Positions 8,098 through 15,991 of a stretch of DNA of 40,201 nucleotides are shown piece after piece. The position numbers and the translations under genes are program-made. A model generated the notes under the pieces. That model was not told the DNA's origin. It searched no databases and worked only from the letters and a program-made list of their open reading frames with translations. The stretch is from Nocardia nova NBRC 15556 (lineage in GTDB: Bacteria; Actinomycetota; Actinomycetes; Mycobacteriales; Mycobacteriaceae): positions 1-40,201 of the forward strand of contig NZ_BDBN01000088.1 in the NCBI RefSeq assembly GCF_001613005.1, in the 5' to 3' direction. The stretch's first letter is position 1, and each line of letters begins with the position of its first letter.

Positions 8098-9678
8098 TCA
8101 GGCCCGGCTGGCGGCGAGTGCCTCCTGTGCGGCCGGGAGGGCTGCGGCTCGGTCACTGTCGACGAGGCCGATCCGGGTGCGTCGATCCAGCAGGTCGCTC
8201 TCGTCCAGCGCGCACTCATGAGTTGTCGCATAAGCGAATTCGGCGCGCAGGACGTCGATACCGGGTGCGACCGGTTCGGCGAGGTCCGGATTGTCCCGCA
8301 GTGCGGCGAGCACCTGGGTGGCCTGATCTCCGTATCGTTCGACCAGCACCCCGGGTGCCGCGATCCGGTCGCGTGAGCGTCCGGACACCGCTCCTACCAA
8401 CGGAATTCGCTTGGTCCGGCAGGGGGCGGCGGACAGGCCGGCGGCGGCTACGGCGGCATCGACCGCATCCTCGGCCATCTGCCGGTAGGTGGTCAGCTTG
8501 CCGCCGACGATGGTGATCGGGCCGCCGGGGGAGTGCAGGACCGCGTGCTCCCGCGAGATGTCGGCGGTGGAATCCTCGGCGGTGCGCAGCAGTGGCCGCA
8601 GGCCGGCGAACGACCCGCGGATATCGCTGCGCCGCAACGGTTCCCGCAACACGGTGTTCACCGTGTCGAGCAGGAAATCGACCTCGGAGTCGGTGGGCTT
8701 CGGTTCGTCCGGAACCGGGCCGGGTGCGTCCTCGTCGGTCAGGCCCAGATAGACGCGGCCGTGCGCGGCCGGGAAGGCGAAGACGAAACGGCTGGTGCTG
8801 CCCGGAATCGGCACGGTCAGCGAGGCGGTGAGCCCGCCGAAGGCCGCGGCGTCGAAGACCAGGTGGGTGCCGCGGCTGGGCCGCAACTCGATGCTCGGAT
8901 CGACCTGGTCGGCCCACACCCCGGCCGCGTTGATCACCGAATGTGCTCGTACGGACAGGGTTTCACCGGTCAGCACATCGTGCAGGACCGCGGACTCACC
9001 GGTCACCTGCTCGGCGCGTACCCGGGTGAGCACGGTCGCGCCGTGCGCCGCGGCGGTGCGCGCGATCGTCACCACCAGTCGCGCGTCGTCGACGAGCTGG
9101 CCGTCCCAGGCCGTCATCCCGCCGCGCAACCCGGCGCGGCGCAGTGTCGGCGCCAGCCGCAGCGCTTCGGCCGCGGCGACCCGGCGCGATCGCGGCAATA
9201 CCCTCGGCGAGGTTCCGGCGCTGCGCCGCAGCACATCTCCGGCCAGGAAGCCCGCGCGGACCAGCAGTCGCTGCGGCAGGGAACCGCCGGAGAACGACGG
9301 AACCAGCTGCGGAATCGAGCGAGTCAGGTGAGGTGCGGTGGTGGTGAGCAGGATGTCGCGTTCCACCGCGCTCTCGTGGGCGATTCCGACCCCGCCGGAG
9401 GCCAGATAGCGCAATCCGCCGTGGACGAGTTTCGAACTCCACCGGCTGGTCCCGAAGGCCAGATCGTGGGCCTCCACCAGGACGGTTCGCAAGCCGCGAG
9501 CGGCCGCGTCCAACGCCACCCCCGCACCGGTGACACCGCCGCCGACGACCAGGACGTCGATGCGGTCCGCATCGCCGAGCGCCTGCAGTTCACGGCCGCG
9601 GCGGGCGGCGTTGAGTGCCGAATCTCCCGCGGTGTCGCCGAGCCCGTGGCCCGCCGTCGATGCGCTCTCGTCGAGCAT
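8098..9678 (-). CDS. glpD: FAD-dependent glycerol-3-phosphate dehydrogenase
   Basis: 526 residues. It oxidises sn-glycerol 3-phosphate to dihydroxyacetone phosphate and passes electrons to the membrane quinone pool. The FAD dinucleotide fold is at residues 41-62 (VLVVGGGVTGAG), followed by the GlpD hallmarks FGTSRWSSKLVHGGLRYL and a late FAD segment (GGPITIVGGKLTTYRQMAE). The C-terminal domain is shorter and more degenerate than in E. coli GlpD. It follows the TetR gene by 27 bases on the same strand. The neighbourhood (TetR-glpD, divergent FAD oxidase and lipid kinase) equals M. tuberculosis Rv2250c-Rv2249c/Rv2251-Rv2252, so this is the glpD1-type copy. A second glpD elsewhere in the genome would be expected. 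Confidence 0.93.
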   Translation of the reverse strand: MLDESASTAGHGLGDTAGDSALNAARRGRELQALGDADRIDVLVVGGGVTGAGVALDAAARGLRTVLVEAHDLAFGTSRWSSKLVHGGLRYLASGGVGIAHESAVERDILLTTTAPHLTRSIPQLVPSFSGGSLPQRLLVRAGFLAGDVLRRSAGTSPRVLPRSRRVAAAEALRLAPTLRRAGLRGGMTAWDGQLVDDARLVVTIARTAAAHGATVLTRVRAEQVTGESAVLHDVLTGETLSVRAHSVINAAGVWADQVDPSIELRPSRGTHLVFDAAAFGGLTASLTVPIPGSTSRFVFAFPAAHGRVYLGLTDEDAPGPVPDEPKPTDSEVDFLLDTVNTVLREPLRRSDIRGSFAGLRPLLRTAEDSTADISREHAVLHSPGGPITIVGGKLTTYRQMAEDAVDAAVAAAGLSAAPCRTKRIPLVGAVSGRSRDRIAAPGVLVERYGDQATQVLAALRDNPDLAEPVAPGIDVLRAEFAYATTHECALDESDLLDRRTRIGLVDSDRAAALPAAQEALAASRA

Positions 9679-9705
9679 GCGCTGTCTCGCTCTCTGTTTT
9701 CGGGA

Positions 9706-10353
9706 CTAGTCGGTATCGGGACGCAGGTACCGGTCGACGACGCGGGCGAGCTCGACATCGAGCCCGGCGTCGTCGAGCAGATGGCTGACCGTGCTCGCCG
9801 ACTGCACGGTGGACTGGCCGATCAGCAGCAGCATGGTGGCCAGGTGGTCGGGATCGCCGGCGCGGATGGAACCGTCGCGTTGTCCCTCGCGCACAGCGGT
9901 CGAGAACACCTGGATCAATTGCCGCTGGTTGCGGCCGAGCCGGCCGAACACGTAGGTCAGCATCAGGTCGGTGTCGATGCGGAAGATCTTGGCGAACAAC
10001 GGGTTCGAGCGAATCTCGGCCGCGCCCGAGACGATGCCCTCCACCAGGCGCGCGCGGGCCGGACCTTCGGTGGGAATGCTCGCCGCCACGATCTCGCTGA
10101 GCTCCCGGACCAGCAGCTCGGCGATCAGCGACCGGGTGTCGGGCCAGCGCCGGTACACCGTGGGGCGACTGACGCCGGCGCGCCGGGCGACTTCACTCAG
10201 CGTGGTCCGGCGTACACCGAACTCCTCGACACAGGCGCGTCCCGCCTCCAGGATCGCCAGGTCGATGGCCGGCACTTCGCTATCGGGGCCGGGGGATTCG
10301 TTGGGCTCCATCAACAACTCACCAATCGATCCGTATTCGTCAACTACGTTCAT
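9706..10353 (-). CDS. TetR-family transcriptional regulator
   Basis: 215 residues from the ATG at 10353; an ATG at 10311 with GGTGAG upstream would give 201 residues and is equally plausible. The DNA-binding domain is residues 28-75: ILEAGRACVEEFGVRRTTLSEVARRAGVS followed by RPTVYRRWPDTRSLIAEL, a textbook TetR helix-turn-helix. The C-terminal ligand/dimer domain is unspecific. It is the first gene of the TetR-glpD unit and is divergent from the FAD oxidase-lipid kinase pair, with a compact palindromic region between. It therefore very likely controls both units, in line with the conserved mycobacterial arrangement. The effector is unknown; a lipid or acyl-CoA is a guess. Confidence 0.88.
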   Translation of the reverse strand: MNVVDEYGSIGELLMEPNESPGPDSEVPAIDLAILEAGRACVEEFGVRRTTLSEVARRAGVSRPTVYRRWPDTRSLIAELLVRELSEIVAASIPTEGPARARLVEGIVSGAAEIRSNPLFAKIFRIDTDLMLTYVFGRLGRNQRQLIQVFSTAVREGQRDGSIRAGDPDHLATMLLLIGQSTVQSASTVSHLLDDAGLDVELARVVDRYLRPDTD

Positions 10354-10365
10354 GTTCGTTACTGC

Positions 10366-10386
10366 TTGACAGTCTATGTCAGACTG
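10366..10386. promoter_or_regulatory. Overlapping palindromes, candidate TetR operator with -35 box
   Basis: Two perfect inverted repeats overlap: TGACA-GTCTA-TGTCA (10367-10381) and CAGTCT-ATGTC-AGACTG (10370-10386). A wider pair, GTTAC and GTAAC, brackets them at 10358-10362 and 10386-10390. TTGACA (10366-10371) is a consensus -35 element on the plus strand lying inside the site, so bound repressor would block transcription of the FAD oxidase gene and, from the other side, of the regulator itself. The whole divergent gap is only 39 bp. Confidence 0.65.
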
Positions 10387-10392
10387 TAACGC

Positions 10393-12048
10393 ATGGTCGA
10401 CACGCGACAGGACACATCGGCAGTACAACCGGAAAACTCGACGCCGGGCGAGTCGTCCGATCGCCCGAGTATGGTCTGGGATGCCTGGGGCATCGCCTCG
10501 GCGCATGCGCCGCTTCCGGACCGGATCCGGACCCTGGTGGCGCAGGTGTTCGGAGTGTCCGGGGACCCGGTGGCCCGTCGTGATGAGGGCGACGTGCCGC
10601 TGCGGGAATCCGGCTTGACGGCCGCGCATCGAGCGGGGCTGTCGGCGGTGGTCGGTGCGGATCGAGTGTCGACCGACCACCGCGACCGGTTGTTGCACGC
10701 GGGCGGCAAGAGCACCCCCGACCTGCTGCGCCGCCGCGCCGAAGCGCCGCAGGACGCACCCGACGCCGTCGTCTTTCCCGCCGACCACGACCAGGTGCTG
10801 GCCGTTCTGGCCTACTGCGCCGAGCAGGCCGTCGCGGTCGTCCCCTTCGGCGGCGGCACCAGTGTGGTGGGCGGGGTGGAACCCGCGCGGGGTCGCTTCG
10901 CCACCGTGATCGCGCTGGATCTGCGGCGCCTCGACGGACTGTCCGACGTCGACCCGGTGAGCGGTACCGCGACCCTGGGCGCCGGGCTGACCGGACCGCA
11001 GGCGGAGAAGCTGCTCGCCGGCCACGGCCTGTCGCTCGGGCATTTCCCGCAGAGCTTCGAATACGCGAGCATCGGCGGCTTCGCGGCCACCCGATCCTCG
11101 GGCCAGGCCTCGGCCGGCTACGGCCGCTTCGACGACATGATCATGCGCCTGAAGGTCGCAACACCCACGGGCACAGTCGATCTCGGTCGTGCGCCCGCCT
11201 CGGCCGCCGGACCCGATCTGCGCGAGTTGTTCGCCGGATCCGAGGGCACGCTCGGTGTCATCACCGAGGTGACGCTGCGGGTGCATCCGATTCCGGAGAC
11301 CACCGCCTATCAGGCGTGGTCGTTCCCGGACTTCGTCACCGGGGCCGCCGCGCTGCGCGCCGTGGTACAGAACGGCGCGGCGCCGACCGTGCTGCGCCTG
11401 TCCGACGAGGCCGAGACCGGGCTCAATCTGGCCCGTTCCGGTGATATCGGCGGGGCGTCGGTCGGTGGCTGCCTGGCCGTCACCACGTTCGAGGGCACCG
11501 CGGCCCATGTGGCCGCGCGGAGTGCCGAGGCCTCGGCACTGCTCGCCGCGGCCGGCGGCACCGCACTCGGTGAACAGCCGGCGCGGGAATGGGAACACGG
11601 CCGTTTCGCCGCGCCGTATCTGCGCGATGCGCTGCTCGACATCGGCGTGCTGTGCGAAACGCTCGAGACGGCGACCAGCTGGTCGAATGTCGAGCGGCTC
11701 AAGGCAGCGGTCACCGCCGCACTCACCGAATCGCTCGGCGCACAGGGCACTCCCGCGATGGTGATGTGCCATATCTCGCATACCTACCCGACCGGCGCCT
11801 CGCTGTATTTCACCGTCGTCGCCAAACAGGCCGACGATCCGCTGGCGCAGTGGGCGCTGGCCAAACGCGCCGTCGGTGACGCCATCGCCGGAAACGGTGG
11901 CACCATCACCCACCACCACGCCGTCGGCGCCGACCACCGGCCGTGGATGTCGGCCGAGATCGGCGACCTGGGCGCGCGCATCCTGCGCGCGGTCAAGGAC
12001 GCCGTCGACCCGGCGGGAATCCTCAACCCGGGCAAGCTGATTCCATGA
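10393..12048 (+). CDS. FAD-binding oxidase, alkylglycerone-phosphate-synthase/glycolate-oxidase type (Rv2251-like)
   Basis: 551 residues. The FAD (PCMH/VAO) domain covers about 115-300, with PFGGGTSVVGGVEP as the pyrophosphate loop, GHFPQSFEYASIGGFAATRSSG as the segment typical of alkyl-DHAP synthases, and FAGSEGTLGVITEVTLRVHP. The cap and C-terminal domain end in the family signature AVKDAVDPAGILNPGKL, preceded by a cluster of histidines (THHHAVG) at the active site. Eukaryotic alkyl-DHAP synthase exchanges an acyl chain for a fatty alcohol to make ether lipids; whether this bacterial homologue does so or is a 2-hydroxyacid oxidase is open. Divergent from TetR-glpD and overlapping the lipid kinase gene by 4 bases, it belongs to a glycerol-phosphate/DHAP lipid module. 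Confidence 0.87.
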   Translation: MVDTRQDTSAVQPENSTPGESSDRPSMVWDAWGIASAHAPLPDRIRTLVAQVFGVSGDPVARRDEGDVPLRESGLTAAHRAGLSAVVGADRVSTDHRDRLLHAGGKSTPDLLRRRAEAPQDAPDAVVFPADHDQVLAVLAYCAEQAVAVVPFGGGTSVVGGVEPARGRFATVIALDLRRLDGLSDVDPVSGTATLGAGLTGPQAEKLLAGHGLSLGHFPQSFEYASIGGFAATRSSGQASAGYGRFDDMIMRLKVATPTGTVDLGRAPASAAGPDLRELFAGSEGTLGVITEVTLRVHPIPETTAYQAWSFPDFVTGAAALRAVVQNGAAPTVLRLSDEAETGLNLARSGDIGGASVGGCLAVTTFEGTAAHVAARSAEASALLAAAGGTALGEQPAREWEHGRFAAPYLRDALLDIGVLCETLETATSWSNVERLKAAVTAALTESLGAQGTPAMVMCHISHTYPTGASLYFTVVAKQADDPLAQWALAKRAVGDAIAGNGGTITHHHAVGADHRPWMSAEIGDLGARILRAVKDAVDPAGILNPGKLIP

Positions 12049-13016
12049 CCGCCATCCGATCGGTCGCGCTGGTGACCAACCCGCACTCCGGCCACGGCCG
12101 GGGACTGGCCGCGGCCGCCGCGGCCGCCGCCCGCTTCGCCGAACGCGGTGTGCGGGTACGCGAGATCCGCGGTGCCGACGCCGCGGAAACCGTTCGCCTG
12201 ATCCGGGATTCGGTGCGGGGCCCCGAGTGTCCCGACGCAGTCGTCTGCGCGGGCGGTGACGGACTGGTCTGCGTCACGCTGCAGGCCATCGCCTCGACCG
12301 GGGTGCCGCTGGGGCTGCTGCCCGGTGGGACCGGAAACGACCTGGCCCGGGAGCTGGGCGTGCCCGACGACGATCCGCGCGCCGCGGCCGATATCGTGCT
12401 CGGCGGTTCCGTGCGCACCATCGACCTCGGCGCGATCGAATCCCGGCCCGACCCCGAGCACGCTCAGGGGTGGGCGGCCGGCATCGAACCCGCGATCGCG
12501 CATCGGCCCATGCGATTCGCCACCGTCGCCGGCACCGGCTTCGACGCGCGAGTGACCTTGCGCGCCAACAGCATGCGCCGGCCGAAGGGCTCGCTGCGGT
12601 ACTCCTTCGCCGCCGTGCCGGAACTGCTCGGGCAACTCGGGGTGCCCTACCGCATCGAACTGTCCGGCGAGCCGGGTTCGGCCGGTGATCGCGTCTTCGA
12701 GACCGAGGCCGTGATGGTGGCGGTCGGCAACACCCGGACCTACGGCGGGGGCATGCTCATCTGCCCCGACGCGATCGTCGACGACGGCCTGCTCGACCTG
12801 ACCGTGGTCGGCGCCATGTCGCGGCTGCAGATGGTCCGTCTGCTCCCGGCGCTGGCCGCCGGCAAGCGCGTCGATCATCCGGCGGTCGGGCACTATCGGG
12901 CCCGGACCATCACCCTCACCGCCGCGGTACCGGCGACCGCCGACGGCGACCCGGCGGGACTGCTACCGGCTACCTTCCGCGCCGAAGCCGGAGCGCTGGC
13001 GATACTCGTGCCGTGA
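12045..13016 (+). CDS. dagK: Diacylglycerol kinase family lipid kinase (Rv2252-like)
   Basis: 323 residues from the ATG at 12045, which overlaps the upstream stop as ATGA. The DAGK catalytic domain is at the N-terminus: NPHSGHGRG, the GGDG nucleotide loop (near 69-72, here GGDGLV instead of GGDGT) and LPGGTGNDLARELG (about 92-105). The C-terminal beta domain includes GNTRTYGGGM and PDAIVDDGLLDL. These enzymes phosphorylate diacylglycerol, or a related lipid alcohol, to the phosphatidate form at the membrane face. In M. tuberculosis the syntenic Rv2252 is reported as a diacylglycerol kinase linked to phosphatidylinositol-mannoside synthesis. An insertion of about 25 residues (PDPEHAQGWAAGIEPAIAHR) sits between the two domains. 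Confidence 0.88.
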   Translation: MTAIRSVALVTNPHSGHGRGLAAAAAAAARFAERGVRVREIRGADAAETVRLIRDSVRGPECPDAVVCAGGDGLVCVTLQAIASTGVPLGLLPGGTGNDLARELGVPDDDPRAAADIVLGGSVRTIDLGAIESRPDPEHAQGWAAGIEPAIAHRPMRFATVAGTGFDARVTLRANSMRRPKGSLRYSFAAVPELLGQLGVPYRIELSGEPGSAGDRVFETEAVMVAVGNTRTYGGGMLICPDAIVDDGLLDLTVVGAMSRLQMVRLLPALAAGKRVDHPAVGHYRARTITLTAAVPATADGDPAGLLPATFRAEAGALAILVP

Positions 13017-13035
13017 CCCGCCGCGCGCAGGCGGG
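13017..13035 (+). terminator. GC hairpin directly after the lipid kinase stop
   Basis: CCCGCC (13017-13022) pairs with GGCGGG (13030-13035) around a 7-base loop, starting on the base after the stop codon. It is short and has no U-tract; it may end the two-gene lipid unit. Confidence 0.4.
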
Positions 13036-13176
13036 GCGCGGCCTCCGCATCTCGGCGGCGAATCTGCGAGCATGCTGAGTGGCAAACCCGCACCTGCACA
13101 ACGGATTCGGGCAAAAGCTGAGAATTGCATATGGATTGGTGTATTGCGCCGATCCGGGCGGTAGTCTCGAAGACGT

Positions 13177-13219
13177 GGGCGGGGTTTTCGGTGTCCCTCA
13201 TCCGCCGAAAACCCCGCCC
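13177..13219 (+). terminator. 15-bp perfect hairpin upstream of valS (terminator or attenuator)
   Basis: GGGCGGGGTTTTCGG (13177-13191) pairs without mismatch to CCGAAAACCCCGCCC (13205-13219) around a 13-base loop. It lies 160 bases after the lipid kinase and 69 bases before the valS start, and is followed by TACATCTTTCT rather than a run of U. It could insulate valS from upstream transcription or sit within the valS leader as an attenuator. No T-box consensus was found beside it. Confidence 0.6.
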
Positions 13220-13288
13220 TACATCTTTCTCCGGTGCCGTGTGCAGGGCCCTGTCGAGTGCTCCTGCTCAACTCCGTAGAATCGCACG

Positions 13289-15991
13289 GTGACCAGCGCA
13301 GCCCCTGATAACTCGCGAAATCGTGCCGACGCCCTCCCCAAGAGCTGGAACCCCAGCGATGTAGAGGCCGACCTGTACGAGCGCTGGGTAGCGGCCGGTT
13401 ACTTCACCGCCGACCCGGCGAGCGAGAAGCCGCCCTATTCGATCGTGCTGCCGCCGCCGAACGTCACCGGCAACCTGCACATGGGCCACGCCTTCGACCA
13501 CACCCTGATGGACCTGCTCACCCGCCGCAAGCGGATGCAGGGCTACGAGGTGCTGTGGCTGCCCGGTATGGACCACGCCGGTATCGCCACCCAGACCGTG
13601 GTCGAGAAGCAGCTCGCCGTCGACGGCAAGACCAAGGAAGATTTCGGCCGCGAACTGTTCGTCGACAAGGTCTGGGATTGGAAGCGCGAATCCGGCGGCG
13701 CCATCCAGGGCCAGATGCGCCGCCTCGGCGACGGCATCGACTGGAGCCGCGACCGCTTCACCATGGACGACGGCCTGTCCCGCGCGGTGCAGACCATCTT
13801 CAAGCGACTCTACGACGCCGGGCTGATCTACCGGGCCGAGCGCTTGGTGAACTGGTCGCCCTCGCTCGAGACCGCCATCTCCGACGTCGAGGTGAAGTAC
13901 GAGGACGTCGAGGGTGAGCTCGTCTCGCTGCGCTACGGCTCGCTGAACGACGACGAACCGCACGTCATCGTGGCCACCACCCGGGTGGAGACCATGCTCG
14001 GCGATACCGCGGTCGCGGTGCATCCGGACGACGAGCGATACCGGGCGCTGATCGGCACCACCGTGTACCACCCGATCACCGGTCGCCAGATCCCGATCGT
14101 CGCCGACGACTACGTCGACCCCGAATTCGGCTCCGGCGCAGTGAAGATCACCCCCGCGCACGACCCCAACGACTTCGAGATCGGCCTGCGGCACAACCTG
14201 CCGATGCCGACCATCATGGACAAGACCGGCAAGATCGCCGACACCGGAACCGAATTCGACGGGATGGACCGGTTCGAGGCGCGCGTCAAGATTCGCGAGC
14301 GGCTGGCCGACGAAGGGCGCATCGTCGCCGAGAAGCGTCCGTACGTGCACAGCGTCGGACACTCCGAGCGCTCCGGCGAACCGATCGAACCGCGCCTGTC
14401 GATGCAGTGGTGGGTGAAGGTCGAATCGCTGGCCAAGGCCGCCGGTGACGCCGTACGCAACGGCGCGGTGAAGATCTACCCGGCGAGCCAGGAACCGCGC
14501 TGGTTCGAGTGGGTCGACAACATGCACGACTGGTGCATCTCACGGCAGCTGTGGTGGGGCCACCGCATCCCGATCTGGTACGGCCCCGAGGGCGAGATCG
14601 CGTGTGTCGGCCCCGACGAGCAGGCGCCCGAGGGCTGGGTGCAGGACCCGGATGTCCTCGACACCTGGTTCTCCTCCGGCCTGTGGCCCTTCTCCACGAT
14701 GGGCTGGCCGGACGCCACCCCGGAACTGGCGAAGTTCTATCCCACCAGCGTGCTGGTCACCGGCTACGACATCCTGTTCTTCTGGGTGGCCCGGATGATG
14801 ATGTTCGGCATGTTCGTCTCCGACGATCCGGTCATCGCCGCCGGTAAGGATCCCGGACGGCAGCAGGTTCCGTTCGACGACGTCTTCCTGCACGGCCTCA
14901 TCCGCGACGAATTCGGCCGCAAATACTCCAAGTCCAAGGGCATCGGTGTCGACCCGCTGCTGTGGATCGACGAATTCGGCGCGGACGCAACACGTTTCAC
15001 CCTGGCCCGGGGCGCCCAGCCGGGTAGCGACCTGTCGGTCGGTCCGCCGCACGTGCAGGCCTCGCGCAACTTCATCACGAAGCTGTTCAACGCCAGCAAG
15101 TTCGCGCTCATGAACGGGGCCGCGCCGGGCGAACTGCCCGAACGCGCCACCCTCACCGACACCGACCGCTGGATCCTCGACCGGCTGGACGAGGTGCGTG
15201 CCGAGGTGGACGCTGCCTTCGACCGCTACGAATTCGGCAAGGCCTGTGAGGCGCTGTACCACTTCGCCTGGGACGAACTGTGTGACTGGTACCTGGAATT
15301 GGCCAAGGTGCAGTTCGCCGAGTCGGAGGAACGGGCCGCGAGCACGCGCATCGTTCTCGGTAACGTGCTGGATTCGGTGCTGCGCCTGCTGCACCCGGCC
15401 ATCCCGTTCGTCACCGAAACGCTGTGGCAGGCCCTCACCGAGGCCGGCGAGGACGACTCGCTGGTGACCGCCGCGTGGCCGCAGTCCTCGGGTGTCGCCA
15501 CCGATACCGTTGCGGCGCAGCGCATCGCGGATCTGCAGAAGCTGGTCACCGAGATCCGCCGGTTCCGCAGCGATCAGGGCCTGACCGACAAGCAGAAGGT
15601 CGCCGCGAAACTGATCGGCATCGATACCGCCGACCTGACCGGGCTGCACGCGGAGATCGCCACCCTGGCCCGGCTCACCGCTCCGGACGCCGACTTCTCC
15701 GCGACCGCCGCGGTGGAGGTGCGCCTGTCCGGCGCCACCGTCACCGTCGAACTGGACACCTCCGGTTCGGTCGACCTCGACGCCGAACGCCGCCGGCTGG
15801 AGAAGGATCTCGCGGCCGCGCAGAAGGACCTCGCCGCCACCAGCGCCAAACTCGGCAACGAGGCCTTCCTGGCCAAGGCGCCCGACGAGGTGGTCGCCAA
15901 GATCCGCACCCGTCGCGAGGTCGCCGAATCCGAGGTGGCCCGGATCGGGGCGCGGCTGGCGCAGATCACGGAGCCGGCGGCGAAGAAGTGA
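13289..15991 (+). CDS. valS: Valyl-tRNA synthetase
   Basis: 900 residues, the normal size. It charges tRNA-Val with valine in the cytoplasm. Class I signatures are present: HMGH (residues 64-67, within PPPNVTGNLHMGH) and the KMSKS equivalent KYSKS (545-549). The editing domain (CP1) lies between, about 200-340, with TTRVETMLGDTAVAVHP, and FFWVARMMMFG precedes the KMSKS loop. The anticodon-binding domain is about 630-790, and a charged C-terminal coiled-coil arm runs about 830-895 (DAERRRLEKDLAAAQKDLAAT). GTG start. It is the first gene of the conserved valS-folC-DUF4233-ndk block, and its stop overlaps the folC start by 4 bases. Confidence 0.97.
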   Translation: MTSAAPDNSRNRADALPKSWNPSDVEADLYERWVAAGYFTADPASEKPPYSIVLPPPNVTGNLHMGHAFDHTLMDLLTRRKRMQGYEVLWLPGMDHAGIATQTVVEKQLAVDGKTKEDFGRELFVDKVWDWKRESGGAIQGQMRRLGDGIDWSRDRFTMDDGLSRAVQTIFKRLYDAGLIYRAERLVNWSPSLETAISDVEVKYEDVEGELVSLRYGSLNDDEPHVIVATTRVETMLGDTAVAVHPDDERYRALIGTTVYHPITGRQIPIVADDYVDPEFGSGAVKITPAHDPNDFEIGLRHNLPMPTIMDKTGKIADTGTEFDGMDRFEARVKIRERLADEGRIVAEKRPYVHSVGHSERSGEPIEPRLSMQWWVKVESLAKAAGDAVRNGAVKIYPASQEPRWFEWVDNMHDWCISRQLWWGHRIPIWYGPEGEIACVGPDEQAPEGWVQDPDVLDTWFSSGLWPFSTMGWPDATPELAKFYPTSVLVTGYDILFFWVARMMMFGMFVSDDPVIAAGKDPGRQQVPFDDVFLHGLIRDEFGRKYSKSKGIGVDPLLWIDEFGADATRFTLARGAQPGSDLSVGPPHVQASRNFITKLFNASKFALMNGAAPGELPERATLTDTDRWILDRLDEVRAEVDAAFDRYEFGKACEALYHFAWDELCDWYLELAKVQFAESEERAASTRIVLGNVLDSVLRLLHPAIPFVTETLWQALTEAGEDDSLVTAAWPQSSGVATDTVAAQRIADLQKLVTEIRRFRSDQGLTDKQKVAAKLIGIDTADLTGLHAEIATLARLTAPDADFSATAAVEVRLSGATVTVELDTSGSVDLDAERRRLEKDLAAAQKDLAATSAKLGNEAFLAKAPDEVVAKIRTRREVAESEVARIGARLAQITEPAAKK

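Noticed and set aside
13080..13288. T-box riboswitch in front of valS
   Set aside because: No T-box consensus (such as the GGTGGNACCGCG-type element) was found next to the hairpin; only an isolated stem is present.
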